In this document: positions 27,127-36,375 of the stretch, in pieces
How positions within the stretch are numbered: the first letter of the stretch is position 1
Layout of the letters: each line of letters begins with the position of its first letter
Source: Rhodopseudomonas palustris
Lineage (GTDB): Bacteria > Pseudomonadota > Alphaproteobacteria > Rhizobiales > Xanthobacteraceae
NCBI GenBank assembly: GCA_016215605.1
Contig: JACRJB010000014.1
Coordinates: forward strand, 62,001-126,000
Reading direction: 5' to 3'
DNA: 64,000 bases
Notes under the pieces: model-generated
Databases searched by the model: none
What the model was told of the DNA's origin: nothing
Seen by the model: only the letters and a program-made list of their open reading frames with translations
Translations under genes and position numbers: made by a program

Positions 27127-28293
27127 ATGGCCTTGCACGAAGACACTTTACGAAGCTGGCGCGTCGGCGTGTTGTTCTCGCAGACCGGCGTGACGTCCGC
27201 GGTCGAGCGCTCTCAACTCAATGCGACGCTGCTGGCGATCGAGGAAATCAACGCCGCCGGGGGCGTGCTGGACCGTCCGGTCGAGCCGGTGATCTACGAT
27301 CCGGCGTCGAATCCCAAGCTGTTTCGCAGTCTCGCCGAGCGACTGCTGCAATCGGACCGGGTCCGACTGCTGTTCGGTTGCTACATGACCAGCACCCGCA
27401 AGGCGATCCTCCCGGTCGTCGAGGCGTATCGCGGCCTGCTGTTCTATCCGACGCTGTATGAGGGGTTCGAGTATTCCCGGAACTGCATCTACACCGGTGC
27501 CGCGCCGAACCAGAATTCGATCCAACTCGCCAAATATCTGCTGTCGGCGTACGGCAATCGGTTCTTTTTCGTCGGGTCGAACTACATCTACCCCTACGAA
27601 TCCAATCGCCTGATGGCGGATTTCGTGGCGCAGGACCGCGGCAAGATTCTCGACGAGCTCTACGTGCCGCTGCAGGTGCAAGCGAAGGATTTCGAGCGCG
27701 TCATCGCCAAGATCAAGAAGGCCTCTCCGGACGTGATCTTCTCGACTGTGGTCGGCAGTGGCACCGCGATGTTCTATCAGGCCTACCGCGAAGCGGGATT
27801 CGATCCCGCCAAGATGCCGATCGCCAGCCTGAGCACCAGCGAAGCCGAGCTCGCGGAAATGTCGGCGGAAGCCGCCGAGGGCCACATCACCGCGGCGCCG
27901 TTCTTCGAAACGCTGTCGACGCCATCGGCGCGGCGTTTCGTGAGCAATTTCAAGCGGCGCTTCGGGCCAGATGCGCCGGTGACGGCGGCGGCGGAGGCGG
28001 CCTATTTCCAGGTGCATCTGGCGATGCGGGCGGTCGCCAAATGCGGCTCGGACGATCCGGAACGGGTGTTGCCGGAACTCCGCGATTCCGAATTCGACGC
28101 CCCCCAGGGGCGAGTTCGGATCGACAAGGAAAACAACCACACTTATCTCTGGCCGCGCATCGCCCGCGTTGACGGCCAAGGTCGGTTTCGCGCCGTGTGG
28201 AATCCGGGCGTCCGGATCAAGCCCGATCCGTATTGCGTGGTGCAAAGCCTGGACGACTGGTCCGCGGACGAACTTCACGCCTCGGTCACGTAA
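27127..28293 (+). CDS. amiC: AmiC-type cytosolic amide sensor / negative regulator
   Basis: The protein has 388 aa, close to the 385 of Pseudomonas AmiC. It has the type I periplasmic-binding fold (VGVLFSQTGVTSAVERS, EINAAGG, FYPTLYEGFEYS, VGSNYIYPYESNR) but no signal peptide. That absence separates a cytoplasmic sensor from the related secreted receptor at 29170-30426. In the Pseudomonas system AmiC holds AmiR inactive until an amide binds. amiR follows 22 bp downstream, which strongly supports this role. Confidence 0.9.
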   Translation: MALHEDTLRSWRVGVLFSQTGVTSAVERSQLNATLLAIEEINAAGGVLDRPVEPVIYDPASNPKLFRSLAERLLQSDRVRLLFGCYMTSTRKAILPVVEAYRGLLFYPTLYEGFEYSRNCIYTGAAPNQNSIQLAKYLLSAYGNRFFFVGSNYIYPYESNRLMADFVAQDRGKILDELYVPLQVQAKDFERVIAKIKKASPDVIFSTVVGSGTAMFYQAYREAGFDPAKMPIASLSTSEAELAEMSAEAAEGHITAAPFFETLSTPSARRFVSNFKRRFGPDAPVTAAAEAAYFQVHLAMRAVAKCGSDDPERVLPELRDSEFDAPQGRVRIDKENNHTYLWPRIARVDGQGRFRAVWNPGVRIKPDPYCVVQSLDDWSADELHASVT

Positions 28294-28315
28294 GCCTCGG
28301 ACACGGAGCTGAAGG

Positions 28316-28924
28316 GTGACCATTCAAATTCTCCGGGACCTGCGTGGCTTACGCGTCCATGTGGTGCATCCCGCGGATGTCGAGCGCGTGCAGCTCGTCG
28401 AGCATCTGCGCCGCATCGGCTGCATGGTGGAGTCGCAATGGCCGGTGCCGTCGGCCTGGCCTGACGGCACCGACGTCGTCATTCTGGCGATCGAGCACGA
28501 TGTCCGCGCCGAGATTCACAAGCTGCTGAAATCCGACGGCGCGACTCGGCCGACGCTGATCGCCGTCGTCAGCTATGAAGATCCGTCGACACTACAACTT
28601 GTGCTAGAAGCCGGCGCCGTGGCGGTGATCGAGCGTCCGATCCGGCCGTTCGGTCTGCTCACGAATCTGACGATCGCGCGCAGCCTCTGGTTGGAACGAC
28701 GCGAGACGACCAAGCGAATCCGCAAGCTCGAGCGCAAACTGTCTGGCATTCAGCGCATTCAAAAAGCCAAGGCGATTCTGATGGATGGTCAGGGCTTGAA
28801 CGAGGCCGAAGCCTACGAGAGCATCCGCCGCCAAGCGATGTCGAAGCGTCTGTCGATGGACGATATGGCAGCAGCTATCATCCACGCAAATGAGCTCTTG
28901 CAGTACCGCGCAAAAGATGATTAG
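28316..28924 (+). CDS. amiR: AmiR-type ANTAR antitermination regulator
   Basis: The protein has 202 aa with a GTG start after GGAGCTGAAGG. The N-terminal part is a receiver-like fold lacking the normal phospho-acceptor context, followed by a coiled-coil region (RETTKRIRKLERKLSGIQRI). The C-terminal ANTAR RNA-binding domain is clear: KAKAILMDGQGLNEAEAYESIRRQAM. In the AmiR family the domain binds leader RNA and prevents termination. A strong terminator lies 80 bp downstream of its stop, ahead of the transporter, amidase and urease genes, which is the expected target position. Confidence 0.92.
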   Translation: MTIQILRDLRGLRVHVVHPADVERVQLVEHLRRIGCMVESQWPVPSAWPDGTDVVILAIEHDVRAEIHKLLKSDGATRPTLIAVVSYEDPSTLQLVLEAGAVAVIERPIRPFGLLTNLTIARSLWLERRETTKRIRKLERKLSGIQRIQKAKAILMDGQGLNEAEAYESIRRQAMSKRLSMDDMAAAIIHANELLQYRAKDD

Positions 28925-29003
28925 TCTTTAATCGTCGCTGAGGCATTGCCTGTTAGTGACGCAGCCGCACCATCGATGAAGCTGGTTCGGCACTAGGCTG
29001 TGT

Positions 29004-29046
29004 AGCCCGAAGGGTCCGCGAGGACCTCTCGGGCTTTTTTGTTTTT
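29004..29046 (+). terminator. intrinsic terminator in the amiR-transporter leader, likely antitermination target
   Basis: GCCCGA (29005-29010) pairs with TCGGGC (29029-29034), and GGTCC pairs with GGACC around a GCGA loop. Six T, a G and five more T follow. It lies between amiR and the receptor gene at 29170. An ANTAR protein encoded just upstream makes regulated read-through likely. Two short upstream hairpins, such as GCAC-TAGGCT-GTGT just before the terminator, may belong to the RNA signal, but the consensus ANTAR hexaloops could not be assigned with confidence. Confidence 0.8.
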
Positions 29047-29169
29047 GCGGCTGGCGTGGCCGGCGAACGTCGTTCGACCGGCTGTGCGACAGGCGGATTA
29101 GAGAATCTTTGGGTCGAAACAACGCGCTCGGGCGCGAACGACGAGTCATGCCTGAGGAAAGGGAGCAGT

Positions 29170-30426
29170 ATGGCAATCGATCGGCGTAAATTCATTAAGG
29201 GCGGCTTGCTCGCCACGGGTGCAGCTATCACCTCGCCCGCCGTGTTCTCGACCGGGGCGCAGGCTGCGGGCGAAATCAAGGTCGGTGTGTTGTTCAGCCT
29301 CACCGGCGGTCTGTCGATCGTCGAGAAGTCGCTGCACGACGCCACCATGATGGCGATCAGCGAGATCAACGCCGCCGGCGGCGTCAAGGGCATGAAGATC
29401 ACCGCGATCGCCGAGGACGGTGCGTCCGACCCCAAGACCTATAACGAGAAGGCCTCCAAGCTGGTCATCCAGGACCGCGTGCCGACCGTGTTCGGCTCCT
29501 ACACGTCGGCCAGCCGCAAGGCGGTGCTGCCGGTGTTCGAGAAGCGCAACAATCTCTATTTCTACCCGACCTATTACGAAGGCTTCGAGTGCTCGAAGAA
29601 CGTAGTCTACACCGGCGCCGTGCCGAACCAGCAGCTCTCGAACTTCATCCCGTGGATCATCAAGACGCTCGGCAAGAAGAAGTTCTTCATCGTCGGATCG
29701 AACTACATCTATCCGCGTGAGATGGCCAAGGTCTCGAAGATCCTGATCGAGAAGAACGGCGGCGAATGGATCGCCGACGAATATCTCGAGCTCGGCCATT
29801 CCGAATGGGGGTCGATGGTCAACAAGATCAAGAACTCCGGCTGCGACGTCGTGTTGTCGAACGTCGTCGGGGATTCGGTGATCGCGTTCTATCGCGAGTT
29901 CAAGAATCAGGGCCTGACCCACGACAAGCTGCCGATTTGCGCGACCGTGACTTCGGAGATCGAGATCGCGGCGATGGGACCGGAATACGCGGTCGGCAGC
30001 TACACCTCGTTCCCGTATTTCCAGGCGATCGACACCGACCGCAACAAGGCGTTCATCGAGCGTTACCGCGCCTTCGTCAAAGACCCGAAGGCGGTGACTC
30101 ACCACGCGCTCGAATCGTCCTACTTCCAGGTGTTCCTGTGGAAGCAGGCTGTCGAGAAGGCCACCGAAATCACGCCGACTGCGATCCGCGAAGCGGTGAA
30201 GGGGCAAGAGTTCGACGCGCCGAACGGCCACGTCAAGATCGATCCGCAGAACCTGCATTGCTACCTGACACCCCGCATCGCGCAGTGGGGGGCCGACGGC
30301 CAGGGCAAGATCATCGACGCCTACAAGGAGCCGGTGATGCCACTTCCCTATGTGGCCTATGGCGAGACCGAGTCGAACCTGTTCTGCACCGCCAAGGGTC
30401 TCGACACCGCCAAGCTGAAGATCTGA
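29170..30426 (+). CDS. UrtA/FmdD-type ABC transporter binding protein for urea or short amides
   Basis: The protein has 418 aa with a twin-arginine-like signal (DRRKFIKGGLLATG, ending at AQAA). The mature part reads VGVLFSLTGGLSIVEKS, with FYPTYYEGFECSKNVVYTGAVPNQQ, the diagnostic pattern of urea/short-amide receptors. It is clearly paralogous to the cytosolic AmiC at 27127 (shared VGSNYIYP, EINAAGG and YEGFE). Permeases, ATPases, an amidase and urease follow, so urea or short-chain amide uptake is very likely; which one cannot be told from sequence. Confidence 0.88.
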   Translation: MAIDRRKFIKGGLLATGAAITSPAVFSTGAQAAGEIKVGVLFSLTGGLSIVEKSLHDATMMAISEINAAGGVKGMKITAIAEDGASDPKTYNEKASKLVIQDRVPTVFGSYTSASRKAVLPVFEKRNNLYFYPTYYEGFECSKNVVYTGAVPNQQLSNFIPWIIKTLGKKKFFIVGSNYIYPREMAKVSKILIEKNGGEWIADEYLELGHSEWGSMVNKIKNSGCDVVLSNVVGDSVIAFYREFKNQGLTHDKLPICATVTSEIEIAAMGPEYAVGSYTSFPYFQAIDTDRNKAFIERYRAFVKDPKAVTHHALESSYFQVFLWKQAVEKATEITPTAIREAVKGQEFDAPNGHVKIDPQNLHCYLTPRIAQWGADGQGKIIDAYKEPVMPLPYVAYGETESNLFCTAKGLDTAKLKI

Positions 30427-30441
30427 CACCTGTAAGACTGC

Positions 30442-30466
30442 GCCGCCGCGCGACGGGCGCGGCGGC
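30442..30466 (+). other. GC-rich hairpin after the binding-protein gene
   Basis: A 10-bp perfect stem, GCCGCCGCGC with its complement, encloses a GACGG loop 15 bp after the receptor stop. No T-run follows, so it more likely stabilises the receptor message or pauses transcription than terminates it. Such hairpins often give more receptor than permease. Confidence 0.6.
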
Positions 30467-30486
30467 CTTCCTCCACGGGAGTTGCG

Positions 30487-31380
30487 ATGCTGGACGTCCT
30501 GTTCATCGGACTGAGCCTCGGCTCGGTGCTGCTTCTGGTCGCACTGGGCTTGGCGATCACCTATGGCGCCATGGGCGTCATCAACATGGCCCACGGCGAG
30601 ATGGTGATGATCGGCGCCTATGTCACGGTGCTGTCCGGCATCTGGCTCGGCACCAATATTTTCGTAGCGATTCCGCTCGCATTCATCGTCACGGCGTTGC
30701 TCGGACTTCTGATCGAGCGTGTCGTGGTGCGCAAGCTCTACGGCCGGCTGCTCGACACGCTGCTCGCGACCTGGGGCATCGCCATCCTGATCCAGCAGGC
30801 GGTCCGGCTCGAATTCGGACTCTCGTTCTTCGGCATTCACATCCAGGGTCTCGGCCCCGGCCTGCAGAACGTGTCTGTGCCCGCCATTCTGCAGGGCACG
30901 TTCATGATCGGCGGCGCCGAGATCAACCGTTATCGCACCTTCATCATCGTCGTCACGACGATCCTGGCGCTGCTGACCTGGTTGATCATGTACCGGACAG
31001 CGATCGGCACCCAGGTCCGCGCGATCATCCGCAATCCGAAGATGGCGGCGGCCTGCGGCATCAATGTCGAACGCGTCAATGCGCTGACTTTCGCCTTCGG
31101 CTCCGGCCTTGCCGGCATCGCCGGCGTGATGATGTCGGGCTTCAAGACAGTGTTCCCGGACATGGGGACGTCGATGGTGGTCGACGGCTTCCTCGTCGTC
31201 GTGATGGGTGGCGTCGGCAGCCTGCTCGGGTCGGTGCTGTCCGCGGGCATTCTCGGTGAGATCAACGGCCTCGTCGCCGCGGCCACCAACGACATTCTCG
31301 CCCGCGCCGTGGTGTTCGGCATCGTGATTGCGATCATCATCCTCAAGCCGAAGGGGCTGTTCGCCCTGAAGGGACGCTGA
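30487..31380 (+). CDS. urea/amide-type ABC transporter permease (LivH/UrtB family)
   Basis: The protein has 297 aa with about eight hydrophobic segments. Motifs are GLAITYGAMGVINMAHGEMVMIGAY and VMGGVGSLLGSVLSAG. It lacks the long N-terminal extension seen in many UrtB proteins and so looks like a plain LivH or FmdE-type permease. It starts the membrane part of the importer for the receptor at 29170 and is followed 2 bp later by its partner permease. Confidence 0.88.
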   Translation: MLDVLFIGLSLGSVLLLVALGLAITYGAMGVINMAHGEMVMIGAYVTVLSGIWLGTNIFVAIPLAFIVTALLGLLIERVVVRKLYGRLLDTLLATWGIAILIQQAVRLEFGLSFFGIHIQGLGPGLQNVSVPAILQGTFMIGGAEINRYRTFIIVVTTILALLTWLIMYRTAIGTQVRAIIRNPKMAAACGINVERVNALTFAFGSGLAGIAGVMMSGFKTVFPDMGTSMVVDGFLVVVMGGVGSLLGSVLSAGILGEINGLVAAATNDILARAVVFGIVIAIIILKPKGLFALKGR

Positions 31381-31382
31381 CG

Positions 31383-32528
31383 ATGGTTTCGAACCGCACC
31401 GTCACCTGGGCCGCCTACGCCGCCTTCATCGTGCTGATCATGGCGGCGCCGCTGTTCATGGACCCGTTCTGGCTGAACCGCGTCGCCAAATATCTCGTCT
31501 ACGGCATGCTCGGCATCGCGATCGCACTGTCCTGGGGCTACGCCGGCATCCTCAATCTCGGCCAGGGCCTGTTCTTCGGTGCCGGCGCCTACATGCTGGC
31601 GATGTCGCTCAAGCTGGCGAGCCCGACCAGCCTGCAGCAGGGCTCGGACAAGCCGGTGCCCGACTTCATGCTGTGGAACGCCGAACCGGGCGCACAGACC
31701 GATCTTTGCTGTATCAACAAGGCGTCGTTTCTCTGGATTCCGTTCAAGAGCGAGTGGTTCGGCGTGGCGATGGGAATCGCACTGCCGGTGCTGATCGCGG
31801 GCCTGATCGGCACCATCGTGTTCCGCAAGCGTATCTCCGGCGTGTTCGTCTCGATCATCACGCTGGCTTTGGTGTTGCTGGTGCGGCTGGTGGTGATCGA
31901 CGCGCAGCCGATCACCAACGGCTTCAACGGCCTTACCGACCTCGGCTGGCTGACCATCGGCGGCTTCGAATTCGATCCCTATGTGGTGCCGACCTATTAT
32001 CTGATCGCGGTGTCGCTGTCGGTCGTGCTGATCGCGACGCGGCTGCTGGTCGAGACCCGCGCCGGCCTGATTCTGCAGGCGATCCGCGATGACGAGAACC
32101 GGGCGCGCTATCTCGGCTTCGACGTGCCGACCTATCAGACGTTCTTCTTTGCGGTGTCGGCGGCGATCGCAGGCTTCGCCGGCATGCTCTACGTCGTCAT
32201 TTCGGAGTTCGCCTCGCCGACCTTCATGGATCTCGCGTTCTCGATCACCATGGTGGTGTGGGCGGCAGTCGGCGGTCGAAAGTCGATCCTCGGCGCTTGC
32301 ATCGGTGCGATCCTGATCAACACCATCTCGGCCACGGTCAGCGAGACCGAAGGTTTCGCCGAGGCGTGGAAGGCGATCATCGGGCTGATCTTTGTGCTGG
32401 TCGTGCTGTATCTGCCCCATGGCATCGCCGGGTTGGCGCACGATCTGATCGATCGCTTGCGGCGTCGCAAGCCGAAATCGCCATCTCGCCAGGTCGATAC
32501 GACCGGCGTTTCGCAACTCGCGGAGTAA
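31383..32528 (+). CDS. urea/amide-type ABC transporter permease (LivM/UrtC family)
   Basis: The protein has 381 aa, longer than ordinary LivM because of an extracytoplasmic insertion around residues 80-120 (GSDKPVPDFMLWNAEPGAQTD and following). This is a known feature of UrtC-type permeases and supports urea/amide specificity. SWGYAGILNLGQGLFFGAGAY and the loop QAIRDDENRARYLGFD are the conserved blocks. The C-terminal tail is Arg/Lys/Ser-rich. The first ATPase starts 4 bp after the stop. Confidence 0.9.
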   Translation: MVSNRTVTWAAYAAFIVLIMAAPLFMDPFWLNRVAKYLVYGMLGIAIALSWGYAGILNLGQGLFFGAGAYMLAMSLKLASPTSLQQGSDKPVPDFMLWNAEPGAQTDLCCINKASFLWIPFKSEWFGVAMGIALPVLIAGLIGTIVFRKRISGVFVSIITLALVLLVRLVVIDAQPITNGFNGLTDLGWLTIGGFEFDPYVVPTYYLIAVSLSVVLIATRLLVETRAGLILQAIRDDENRARYLGFDVPTYQTFFFAVSAAIAGFAGMLYVVISEFASPTFMDLAFSITMVVWAAVGGRKSILGACIGAILINTISATVSETEGFAEAWKAIIGLIFVLVVLYLPHGIAGLAHDLIDRLRRRKPKSPSRQVDTTGVSQLAE

Positions 32529-32532
32529 AGCG

Positions 32533-33282
32533 ATGGATCGAGTCGCACTCACCATCGACGGCCTCGGAGTCGATTTCGAAGGCTTCAAGGCGGTCAACAA
32601 CGTCTCGCTGACGATCGGCGACGGCGAGTTGCGGGTCGTGCTCGGTGCCAACGGCGCCGGCAAAACGACCCTGATGGACCTGATTTCGGGCAAGACCCAA
32701 AGCACGACGGGGCGGGTGTTCCTCGACGACACCGAAATCACCAATTGGCCGGAGCACAAGATCGCGCGCGCGGGGATCGGGCGGAAGTTTCAGATTCCCA
32801 GCGTGTTCAAGGAACTCAGCGTCCGCCGCAACCTCGAAGTCGCTAGCTGCAAGAACCCCGGCGTGTTCGCCAATCTCGGCTTCGGCTTCAACGCCGATAC
32901 CAAACGTCGGGTCGCCGAGGTGCTGGACCTGATCGGGCTGACCGAGGAGGCCGACCAGATCGCGGCGTATCTGAGCCACGGCCAGACGCAATGGCTGGAA
33001 CTCGGCCTGCTGATCATTCAGGACCCCAAGGTGATCCTGCTCGACGAGCCGACCGCCGGCATGACACAGGCGGAGACCCACAAGACCTCGCAGATCGTCA
33101 ATAATCTGAAGGGACGGCACACCATCATCGTGGTCGAACACGACATGGCGTTCGTGCGCGAGATCGCGGAGCGTATCACCGTGCTGCATCTCGGCCAGGT
33201 GCTGGCCGAGGGCAGTGTCGCGGAGATCGAAACCGATCCGCGGGTCAAGGAAGCCTATCTCGGCGCGCAGGGGATCACCTGA
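32533..33282 (+). CDS. urea/amide-type ABC transporter ATPase (UrtD/LivG family)
   Basis: The protein has 249 aa. Walker A is GANGAGKTT; the following LMDLISGKTQSTTGRVF block and the IGRKFQIPSVFKELSV Q-loop region are typical of UrtD. The signature is unusual, LSHGQTQWLELG, as in urea-type ATPases. Walker B is VILLDEPTAGMTQAE and the H-loop VVEHDM. Its last base is the first base of the next ATPase gene. Confidence 0.9.
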   Translation: MDRVALTIDGLGVDFEGFKAVNNVSLTIGDGELRVVLGANGAGKTTLMDLISGKTQSTTGRVFLDDTEITNWPEHKIARAGIGRKFQIPSVFKELSVRRNLEVASCKNPGVFANLGFGFNADTKRRVAEVLDLIGLTEEADQIAAYLSHGQTQWLELGLLIIQDPKVILLDEPTAGMTQAETHKTSQIVNNLKGRHTIIVVEHDMAFVREIAERITVLHLGQVLAEGSVAEIETDPRVKEAYLGAQGIT

Positions 33283-33977
33283 TGCTGACCTTCACCAACG
33301 TCAACAGTTTCTACGATCGCAGCCATATCCTGCACGACATCAGTCTCGAGATTCCGAGCGGCAAGATCACCGCCATTCTCGGTCGCAACGGCACCGGCAA
33401 GACCACGCTTTTGAAGACGCTGATGGGACTGACCGATCGCAGCGAAGGCCAGATCCGGCTCGACAGCGCCGATCTCGCCACGATGCCGACCTTTCGCCGC
33501 GCCCGGGCCGGGATCGCCTATGTGCCACAGGGCCGCGAGATCATTCCCGACTTCAGCATTCGCAACAACATCCTGATGGGTGCGTTCGCGCGCAACGACG
33601 GCAAGCGCGAGATCCCGTCGCTGGTGGCCGAGCTGTTTCCGTATCTGATGCAGAATCTCGACCGCAACGGCGGCGTGCTTTCCGGCGGCCAGCAGCAGCA
33701 GCTGGCGATCGCGCGGGCGCTCGCGGCCGACCCGAAGATCATTCTGCTCGACGAACCGAACGAAGGGATTCAGCCGTCGATCGTCCAGGAGATCGAAGCG
33801 ATCATCGTCAAACTGAATCGGGAGCTCGGACTGACCGTGCTTCTGGTCGAACAGAATATTTCGTTCGTCCGGCGCGCCGCGCAGCGGTTCGCCATGATGG
33901 AGAAAGGACGCGTCGTCGAGTCCGGCGCCATCGAACAGCTCTCCGACGACATGGTGCATCGCCACATGGCGGTGTGA
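33282..33977 (+). CDS. urea/amide-type ABC transporter ATPase (UrtE/LivF family)
   Basis: The protein has 231 aa. It has Walker [11 protein letters not shown]-loop [15 protein letters not shown], signature [15 protein letters not shown] and Walker [15 protein letters not shown]. The QGREIIP and EGIQPS wording matches UrtE better than general LivF. It completes the importer, and the amidase gene starts 79 bp later. Confidence 0.9.
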   Translation: MLTFTNVNSFYDRSHILHDISLEIPSGKITAILGRNGTGKTTLLKTLMGLTDRSEGQIRLDSADLATMPTFRRARAGIAYVPQGREIIPDFSIRNNILMGAFARNDGKREIPSLVAELFPYLMQNLDRNGGVLSGGQQQQLAIARALAADPKIILLDEPNEGIQPSIVQEIEAIIVKLNRELGLTVLLVEQNISFVRRAAQRFAMMEKGRVVESGAIEQLSDDMVHRHMAV

Positions 33978-34056
33978 GCATGTCGTCGTCAACCGGCCCA
34001 ACGCCGCGCCGGCAATCTGCCTGAAACAGAAGTTTGCTCAGCAAAGGGAGTGCGAC

Positions 34057-35094
34057 ATGCATCATGGTGATATCTCGTCCAGCAACGACACGGTCGGCGT
34101 CGCCGTCGTAAACTACAAGATGCCCCGGCTGCATACCAAGGCCGAGGTGCTCGCCAATGCGAAGAAGATCGCCGACATGATCGTCGGCATGAAGGTCGGC
34201 CTGCCGGGCATGGATCTGGTGATCTTCCCGGAATATTCGACCCACGGCATCATGTACGACTCCAAGGAGATGTACGAAACCGCCTCGACCGTGCCGGGCG
34301 ACGAGACCGAGATCTTCGCCGAAGCCTGCCGCAAGGCGAAGGTGTGGGGCGTGTTCTCGCTGACCGGCGAGCGCCACGAAGAGCATCCGAACAAGGCGCC
34401 GTACAACACGCTGATCCTGATGAACGACAAGGGCGAGATCGTTCAGAAGTATCGAAAGATCATGCCCTGGGTTCCGATCGAAGGTTGGTATCCCGGCAAT
34501 TGCACCTACGTCTCCGAAGGCCCGAAGGGCCTCAAGGTGTCGCTGATCATCTGCGACGACGGCAACTACCCCGAGATCTGGCGGGATTGCGCGATGAAGG
34601 GCGCCGAGCTGATCGTCCGCTGCCAGGGCTACATGTATCCGGCCAAGGACCAGCAGGTGATCATGGCCAAGGCGATGGCCTGGGCCAACAACGTCTACGT
34701 CGCGGTCGCCAACGCGGCGGGATTCGACGGCGTCTACTCTTACTTCGGCCATTCGGCGATCGTCGGCTTCGACGGCCGCACGCTCGGCGAGTGCGGCGAG
34801 GAAGAGTACGGCATCCAGTACGCCCAGCTCTCCAAGTCGCTGATCCGCGACGCCCGCAAGACCGGTCAGTCCAACAACCATCTCTTCAAACTGCTGCATC
34901 GCGGCTACACCGGCATGATCAATTCCGGTGACGGCGACAAGGGTGTGGCGGCGTGCCCCTACGACTTCTACGCCAAGTGGATCTCAGATCCCGAGGGGAC
35001 GCGGGAGATGGTCGAGTCGTTCACGCGCGACACCATCGGCACCGAGGAGTGTCCGATCGAAGGCATTCCGAACAAGAAGGTCGTGCATCGATAG
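34057..35094 (+). CDS. amiE: aliphatic amidase AmiE
   Basis: The protein has 345 aa, versus 346 in Pseudomonas AmiE, with long identical stretches such as [20 protein letters not shown]. Catalytic residues align at Glu59 (FPEYS), Lys134 (QKYRKI), Glu142 and Cys166 ([10 protein letters not shown]). It hydrolyses short aliphatic amides to carboxylate and ammonia in the cytoplasm. AmiC/AmiR upstream and an amide/urea importer directly before it match the classical ami logic. An AAAGGGAG ribosome site precedes the ATG. Confidence 0.97.
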   Translation: MHHGDISSSNDTVGVAVVNYKMPRLHTKAEVLANAKKIADMIVGMKVGLPGMDLVIFPEYSTHGIMYDSKEMYETASTVPGDETEIFAEACRKAKVWGVFSLTGERHEEHPNKAPYNTLILMNDKGEIVQKYRKIMPWVPIEGWYPGNCTYVSEGPKGLKVSLIICDDGNYPEIWRDCAMKGAELIVRCQGYMYPAKDQQVIMAKAMAWANNVYVAVANAAGFDGVYSYFGHSAIVGFDGRTLGECGEEEYGIQYAQLSKSLIRDARKTGQSNNHLFKLLHRGYTGMINSGDGDKGVAACPYDFYAKWISDPEGTREMVESFTRDTIGTEECPIEGIPNKKVVHR

Positions 35095-35107
35095 GGCCAG
35101 CACGAGG

Positions 35108-35137
35108 CGTCGCCCGCGGAAGTCACCGCGGGCGACG
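35108..35137 (+). other. 12-bp-stem hairpin between amiE and ureE
   Basis: CGTCGCCCGCGG and its exact complement enclose an AAGTCA loop, starting 13 bp after the amiE stop. No T-run follows. It could partly terminate or protect the amiE message, giving more amidase than urease maturation factors. Confidence 0.6.
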
Positions 35138-35161
35138 GAATCCGGAATGGAAGGGAATGCA

Positions 35162-35695
35162 ATGCTGCGGATCGATCATGTGCTCGGAAGTCGTCTCGAT
35201 CCGGACATTTCCGAAGGTCTGCATCGACTCGAACATCGCGGCGGCGTGGATGTCGTCAGCATTCCGGTTGCCGATCTGGCGCGCCGGCGATTGCTGGCGA
35301 CCACGCGCGGCGGTCAGGAACTGGCAATCGCGTTGCCGCGGAACGAGAAGCTGTTCGACGGTGCCGTTCTGTTCATCGACGACGAGCGCGCGATCGTCGT
35401 GCACGCGGGAACCGAGCGATGGCTTCGCCTGGCGCCGCGCTCGATCGCCGATGCGATCGAGCTCGGCTATCAGGCGGGCAATCTGCATTGGCGGGTCCGG
35501 TTCGAAGGCGAGGCGTTGTTTGTCGCGATGGAAGGACGCGCCGAGGACTACATGGCGCGGCTCGATGAATTGATCGGCAGCCGGCGCATCGGGGTGGCGA
35601 TCGTCGACCAGGAGAGCGGCGAGGATAGCGATAAGCGCACGTCGGCAGCCACGCACGACCATGCGCACCCCCACAGCCACGGCCACGATCATTGA
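35162..35695 (+). CDS. ureE: urease accessory protein UreE (nickel metallochaperone)
   Basis: The protein has 177 aa. The ATG at 35162 was chosen; an ATG at 35147 in the same frame would add five residues. The core has the UreE pattern (GNLHWRVRFEGEALFV, the conserved GNxH region). The C-terminus ends in a His-rich nickel-binding tail, HDHAHPHSHGHDH. It delivers nickel to the urease apoenzyme. The stop overlaps the ureF start. Confidence 0.92.
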   Translation: MLRIDHVLGSRLDPDISEGLHRLEHRGGVDVVSIPVADLARRRLLATTRGGQELAIALPRNEKLFDGAVLFIDDERAIVVHAGTERWLRLAPRSIADAIELGYQAGNLHWRVRFEGEALFVAMEGRAEDYMARLDELIGSRRIGVAIVDQESGEDSDKRTSAATHDHAHPHSHGHDH

Positions 35696-36366
35696 TGATG
35701 CAATCCGCCCTTCTTGCGATCTGGCAGGCCGACAGCGGTTTCCCGAACGGCTCGTTTGCGTTTTCCTATGGCATGGAGGCGATTGCTGCGCTGCGCGGCA
35801 GATTCTCGGCGCAGGCGCTCACCGACCTGATCGAATCGGTGCTCCGGCTGCGCTGGGCGACATTCGACCGGTTGTTGCTGCTGCGCGCCTTCCGCGCTGG
35901 CGACGATCTGGCGGAGCTCCACACACTTGATCGGACCTGCGAGGCCATGACGTTGATCGAGTCGCTTCGGCTCGGCACGCGCCGCAACGGCGGCTCGTTC
36001 GTCGCCGCGCATGCGCGGCTCGGCAACCCGACCGCCGCAAGGCTGCGCGATGCGATTGCCGCGGGCGATTGTCTCGGTCATCTGCCGGTGATGCAGGGCG
36101 CAATCTGGCGCTCCCTGCAATTCGACGAGCCGTCGGCACAGCTGGCCTCGGGCTACGTCACGGCGTCCGGCATGATCGCTGCGGCGGTGCGGCTGGGTGC
36201 GATCGGCGCGCTGCAGGCGCAGTCCGCCCTGCAGAGCTCGCTGCCGATCATCGAACAACTCGTCATCGAGGCCGACGACGCGGCCGAGCTGTCGAGCTTT
36301 CTTCCCTTCATCGACATCGCCGCCGCCCGCCATACGCGGGCTGATCTGCGGCTCTTCGTGAACTGA
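35695..36366 (+). CDS. ureF: urease accessory protein UreF
   Basis: The protein has 223 aa. The ATG overlaps the ureE stop by one base (TGATG); a TTG one codon earlier is possible. The N-terminal SGFPNGSFAFSYGMEA stretch is the UreF signature, and the rest is helical as in the family. UreF acts with UreD and UreG in the complex that carbamylates the active-site lysine and inserts nickel. Confidence 0.92.
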   Translation: MMQSALLAIWQADSGFPNGSFAFSYGMEAIAALRGRFSAQALTDLIESVLRLRWATFDRLLLLRAFRAGDDLAELHTLDRTCEAMTLIESLRLGTRRNGGSFVAAHARLGNPTAARLRDAIAAGDCLGHLPVMQGAIWRSLQFDEPSAQLASGYVTASGMIAAAVRLGAIGALQAQSALQSSLPIIEQLVIEADDAAELSSFLPFIDIAAARHTRADLRLFVN

Positions 36367-36375
36367 GAGGCCCTC

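Noticed and set aside
26757-27461. Open frame crossing the gap into amiC
   Set aside because: Different frame from amiC, Arg-rich, no ribosome site and no recognisable domain.
28925-29003. Explicit ANTAR paired-hexaloop RNA motif
   Set aside because: Several small hairpins can be drawn but none gives two clear loops with A at position 1 and G at position 4, so only the terminator was annotated.
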